A stretch of 64,000 nt of DNA from Saprospiraceae bacterium (GTDB lineage Bacteria > Bacteroidota > Bacteroidia > Chitinophagales > Saprospiraceae): NCBI GenBank assembly GCA_013214355.1, contig JABSSL010000005.1, positions 41,916 to 105,915 of the forward strand, in the 5' to 3' direction. A program made the translations under genes and the position numbers. Position 1 is the stretch's first letter. Each line of letters begins with the position of its first letter. Below the pieces are notes generated by a model that saw only the letters and a list, made by a program, of their open reading frames with translations, was not told the DNA's origin and made no database searches. Shown here in pieces: positions 61,815 through 64,000 of this stretch.

Positions 61815-62921
61815 CTATCTCCCGTTCAAACTATACAGCACTTCATCCGTAGCTTTTGCCGTCTTGTCCCAAGAAAAAAACTGGGCTCGATCCATTGAAA
61901 GCGCTGCTAGTTGGTTTCTTTCGCTAGGGTTCGTCGCTAATCTTTCCAATAATTTTGCTAACTGATCGATATTATAAGGATCAAAATATAAAGCTGCTTC
62001 CCCCCCTACCTCCGGCAAACTAGAGACATCACTTGTGATTACTGGCAATCCACACGCCATAGCTTCCAAAATTGGCAATCCAAAACCCTCGTAAAAAGAA
62101 GGGTACACAAAGAAATCGGCAGCATTGTAAATGAGTGGTAAGTCCTCCTTTCGCACATAACCAGGCAAAACAATCGAATCCTGATACGGTGAGTTGCGGA
62201 TGGCTTCAAAAATGCCGTCACTTTTCCATCCTTTCTTCCCCAGCAGCACCAATTGATGTGAGCTACTGGTTTTGTGTTTGAATTGGTTAAAGGCCTGGAT
62301 TAAAGTGATCAAGTTTTTTCTAGGCTCCAAGGTGCCGACGTGTAAAATATATGGGCCTGAAATCCCATATTCCCCCATGGCTTTTGCTCCTGGAATGGGT
62401 CGATAATTTTCGTCCTTCCCTAGTAGAATCGGGCTAGATTTCTTTTGGGTCTTGGGAAAGAATTTCGTCAAATCTCCTTGGGTATGCGCTGAATTAGTCA
62501 ATACATAATCTGCTCTGCTAAGTATGCCAGGAAGAAACAAGCGTTGAAGAATTTGGCTATGAAAAACGTGATATTGTGGGAAAAGCAATGGGGTAAGGTC
62601 GTGTATAACGGTAATGCGCTTAATCTTTTTCGGGAGATTAAATGGCCCAAAGTGTCCCGGCTCCACAACGGCATCAACCCCCTTTTTTGCTAATAGACGC
62701 GGCACTTCCCAAAACATCCGATAGGTTTTGTAGCCAGGAATATTTCGATAAGGCACCACCAATTCCTCCAGGCCCTCAAATCCTCCACCATCCTTCGCCC
62801 TGACAATCAAATATTGATTCTTAGTAGATAATCTAGAAAGAGCACTTAATAATTCAAACAGATAGATATGGACTCCAGCATATTGCAAATCAAGTGCATC
62901 CGCTAAAAAAGCAACTCGCAT
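61815..62921 (-). CDS. GT4 glycosyltransferase (mannosyltransferase-like)
   Basis: 368 residues. MRVAFLADALDLQYAGVHIYLFELLSAL, RITVIHDLTPLLFPQYH, RADYVLTNSAHTQGDLTKFFP, GPYILHVGTLEPRKNLITLIQAF, and VYPSFYEGFGLPILEAMACGLPVITSDVSSLPEVGGEAALYFDP, a strongly conserved GT4 donor site of the type often annotated as mannosyltransferase. 201 bases separate it from the next coupled group, so it may be transcribed alone. Confidence 0.92.
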   Translation of the reverse strand: MRVAFLADALDLQYAGVHIYLFELLSALSRLSTKNQYLIVRAKDGGGFEGLEELVVPYRNIPGYKTYRMFWEVPRLLAKKGVDAVVEPGHFGPFNLPKKIKRITVIHDLTPLLFPQYHVFHSQILQRLFLPGILSRADYVLTNSAHTQGDLTKFFPKTQKKSSPILLGKDENYRPIPGAKAMGEYGISGPYILHVGTLEPRKNLITLIQAFNQFKHKTSSSHQLVLLGKKGWKSDGIFEAIRNSPYQDSIVLPGYVRKEDLPLIYNAADFFVYPSFYEGFGLPILEAMACGLPVITSDVSSLPEVGGEAALYFDPYNIDQLAKLLERLATNPSERNQLAALSMDRAQFFSWDKTAKATDEVLYSLNGR

Positions 62922-62995
62922 TAGAGATTTATATTATAAAATGATTCAAAATTTCTCTTTCCATCGGAGAATTGCAATATTTGTAAAGCATACCT

Positions 62996-63003
62996 CAAAG
63001 CTA
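62996..63003 (-). promoter_or_regulatory. Candidate -7 box (TAGCTTTG) of the 62.9 kb GT4 gene
   Basis: Minus-strand TAGCTTTG about 75 bases before ATG 62921. No -33 TTG at the right distance. Confidence 0.35.
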
Positions 63004-63145
63004 TGCTCAACACTAAGCGTCAGTGTATTTGGATAAGTCTAAACTAAGGCCTTGGCCTGCGCTTCAAATCCAAACCTACTGACAACAAAAGAATTCTCCT
63101 TCAGTCTACTTGTTTAGACCAAATCAAAGTGTTGTAGCATAGTAT

Positions 63146-64000
63146 ATGGTTCAAATACCCTTTACAGAAGAAATCAATGAGATTCGGCCTCCAAAGGGCT
63201 TCACCATTGATTTGAAAGAATTATGGCAGTACCGAGAGCTAATCTATATATTCAGCTGGCGGGACATAACGTCCAAATATAAGCAAACCATTTTTGGTTT
63301 TCTCTGGGCTATCGTGCAACCTCTTAGCATGATGCTAATTTTTACCCTTTTCTTCTCGGGTACACTCGAAATATCCACGGACAACATCCCCGCTCCTATC
63401 TTCTACTTTAGTGGATTACTAATTTGGAATTTCTTTAGTGCTGCTATCACTAATGCTTCCAATAGCATGGTCACCAATGGGCACATTATCAAAAAGATCT
63501 ACTTCCCACGGCTAATCCTGCCCCTGTCCTATATCCTCATTGCTTTATTTGATTTTGTGATTGCACTGGGAATTTTCTTCCTGCTACTCATATTTTATGC
63601 CATCTGGTTCCCTGATTTTAGCTTTCAGGTTCAATTCCTGCTCACCTATCCCCTAGCGATTCTGATCGTAATTCTGTCCGCCTTTGGGATCGGTAGTATC
63701 TTGGCCGCCTTGAATGTTCGCTTCCGAGATGTTCACTTAACCATAGGATTCTTAATACAACTACTATTCTTTCTTACCCCGGTCGTTTATCCGGTATCGG
63801 TTTTCAAAAGCGAAAGTTTGCTATGGCTATTAGCACTTAATCCAGCCTCCAGTGCGGTCAAATTAATGCGTGCGCCTTTTGTAGAAGAAGCTTTCCCCGT
63901 CGATTTTGTTCTGATTGGAGGTCTCAGCTCTATTCTGCTTTTCGCCGCGGGTATTTATTTATTTCGAAGAGCAGAGTACTACTTTGCTGATTTGGTTTAA
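63146..64000 (+). CDS. ABC-2 type polysaccharide export permease (Wzm/TagG-like)
   Basis: 284 residues, ending with TAA at the very last base of the window. Six membrane segments after an N-terminal cytosolic helix: LWQYRELIYIFSWRDITSKYKQTIFGFLWAIVQPL is the hallmark start of Wzm/TagG permeases, then FYFSGLLIWNFFSAAITNASNSMVTN, YFPRLILPLSYILIALFDF, and RFRDVHLTIGFLIQLLFFLTPVVYPVS. It exports a completed lipid-linked polysaccharide with a separate ATPase, expected just right of the window. A candidate export route for the glycan made by this locus. Confidence 0.92.
   Translation: MVQIPFTEEINEIRPPKGFTIDLKELWQYRELIYIFSWRDITSKYKQTIFGFLWAIVQPLSMMLIFTLFFSGTLEISTDNIPAPIFYFSGLLIWNFFSAAITNASNSMVTNGHIIKKIYFPRLILPLSYILIALFDFVIALGIFFLLLIFYAIWFPDFSFQVQFLLTYPLAILIVILSAFGIGSILAALNVRFRDVHLTIGFLIQLLFFLTPVVYPVSVFKSESLLWLLALNPASSAVKLMRAPFVEEAFPVDFVLIGGLSSILLFAAGIYLFRRAEYYFADLV

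Overview
The window reads as chromosomal DNA of a Bacteroidota bacterium, most likely a gliding or marine Saprospiria/Lewinella-type organism (the class is an inference). Direct signs are a type IX secretion (type B, gliding-associated) sorting domain on a large surface protein, a gldC gene, many SPII lipoproteins, and promoter -7 boxes of the Bacteroidota form TAnnTTTG ahead of the trp operon, the SRP RNA and tRNA-Gly. There is no CRISPR array, rRNA operon or intact insertion sequence.

1-11.5 kb: a partial sulfatase, a penicillin-acylase-type Ntn hydrolase, a Cys-rich lipoprotein, a T9SS-exported IgGFc-binding/PKD protein, an ECF sigma factor with an overlapping membrane/beta-barrel partner, a large carboxypeptidase-regulatory-like lipoprotein and a START-domain protein. 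11.6-19.6 kb (minus strand): a complete tryptophan operon trpE-G-D-C-F-B-A followed by a DAHP synthase. It is preceded by a promoter, a 20-residue leader peptide with the run Trp-Arg-Trp-Trp, and a perfect 16-bp terminator hairpin, which together make a ribosome-dependent trp attenuator. 19.7-37.5 kb: housekeeping and accessory genes: holA (TTG start behind a terminator-like hairpin), a LuxE-like protein, hemF, an Spx/ArsC-like protein, a nucleoside phosphorylase, a CfiA-like subclass B1 metallo-beta-lactamase lipoprotein, fructose-6-phosphate aldolase/transaldolase, SRP RNA, gldC, a CopA-type ATPase, a DUF3857 protein, an AlkC-like glycosylase, accC and a LexA/S24-type regulator.

37.9-38.6 kb: tRNA-Gly(GCC) and tRNA-Leu(TAA). 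A degenerate second copy of the tRNA-Leu 3' end and a truncated HNH-endonuclease-like gene follow, which looks like the scar of an old integration.

38.6-64 kb: a long surface-polysaccharide locus, mostly on the minus strand. It holds two different non-hydrolysing UDP-GlcNAc 2-epimerases, an oversized UDP-sugar dehydrogenase, an AsnB-type amidotransferase, an FAD oxidoreductase, a polysaccharide deacetylase, at least eight glycosyltransferases (GT2, GT4, GT25, GT39-like), a DUF2304 protein, two polytopic membrane proteins that may be halves of one ancestral gene, and at the right edge an ABC-2 polysaccharide-export permease. Many junctions are 4-base ATGA overlaps, so translation is probably coupled. 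No Wzx/Wzy pair is visible inside the window. The edge permease suggests ABC-type (Wzm/Wzt) export, with the ATPase expected just to the right.
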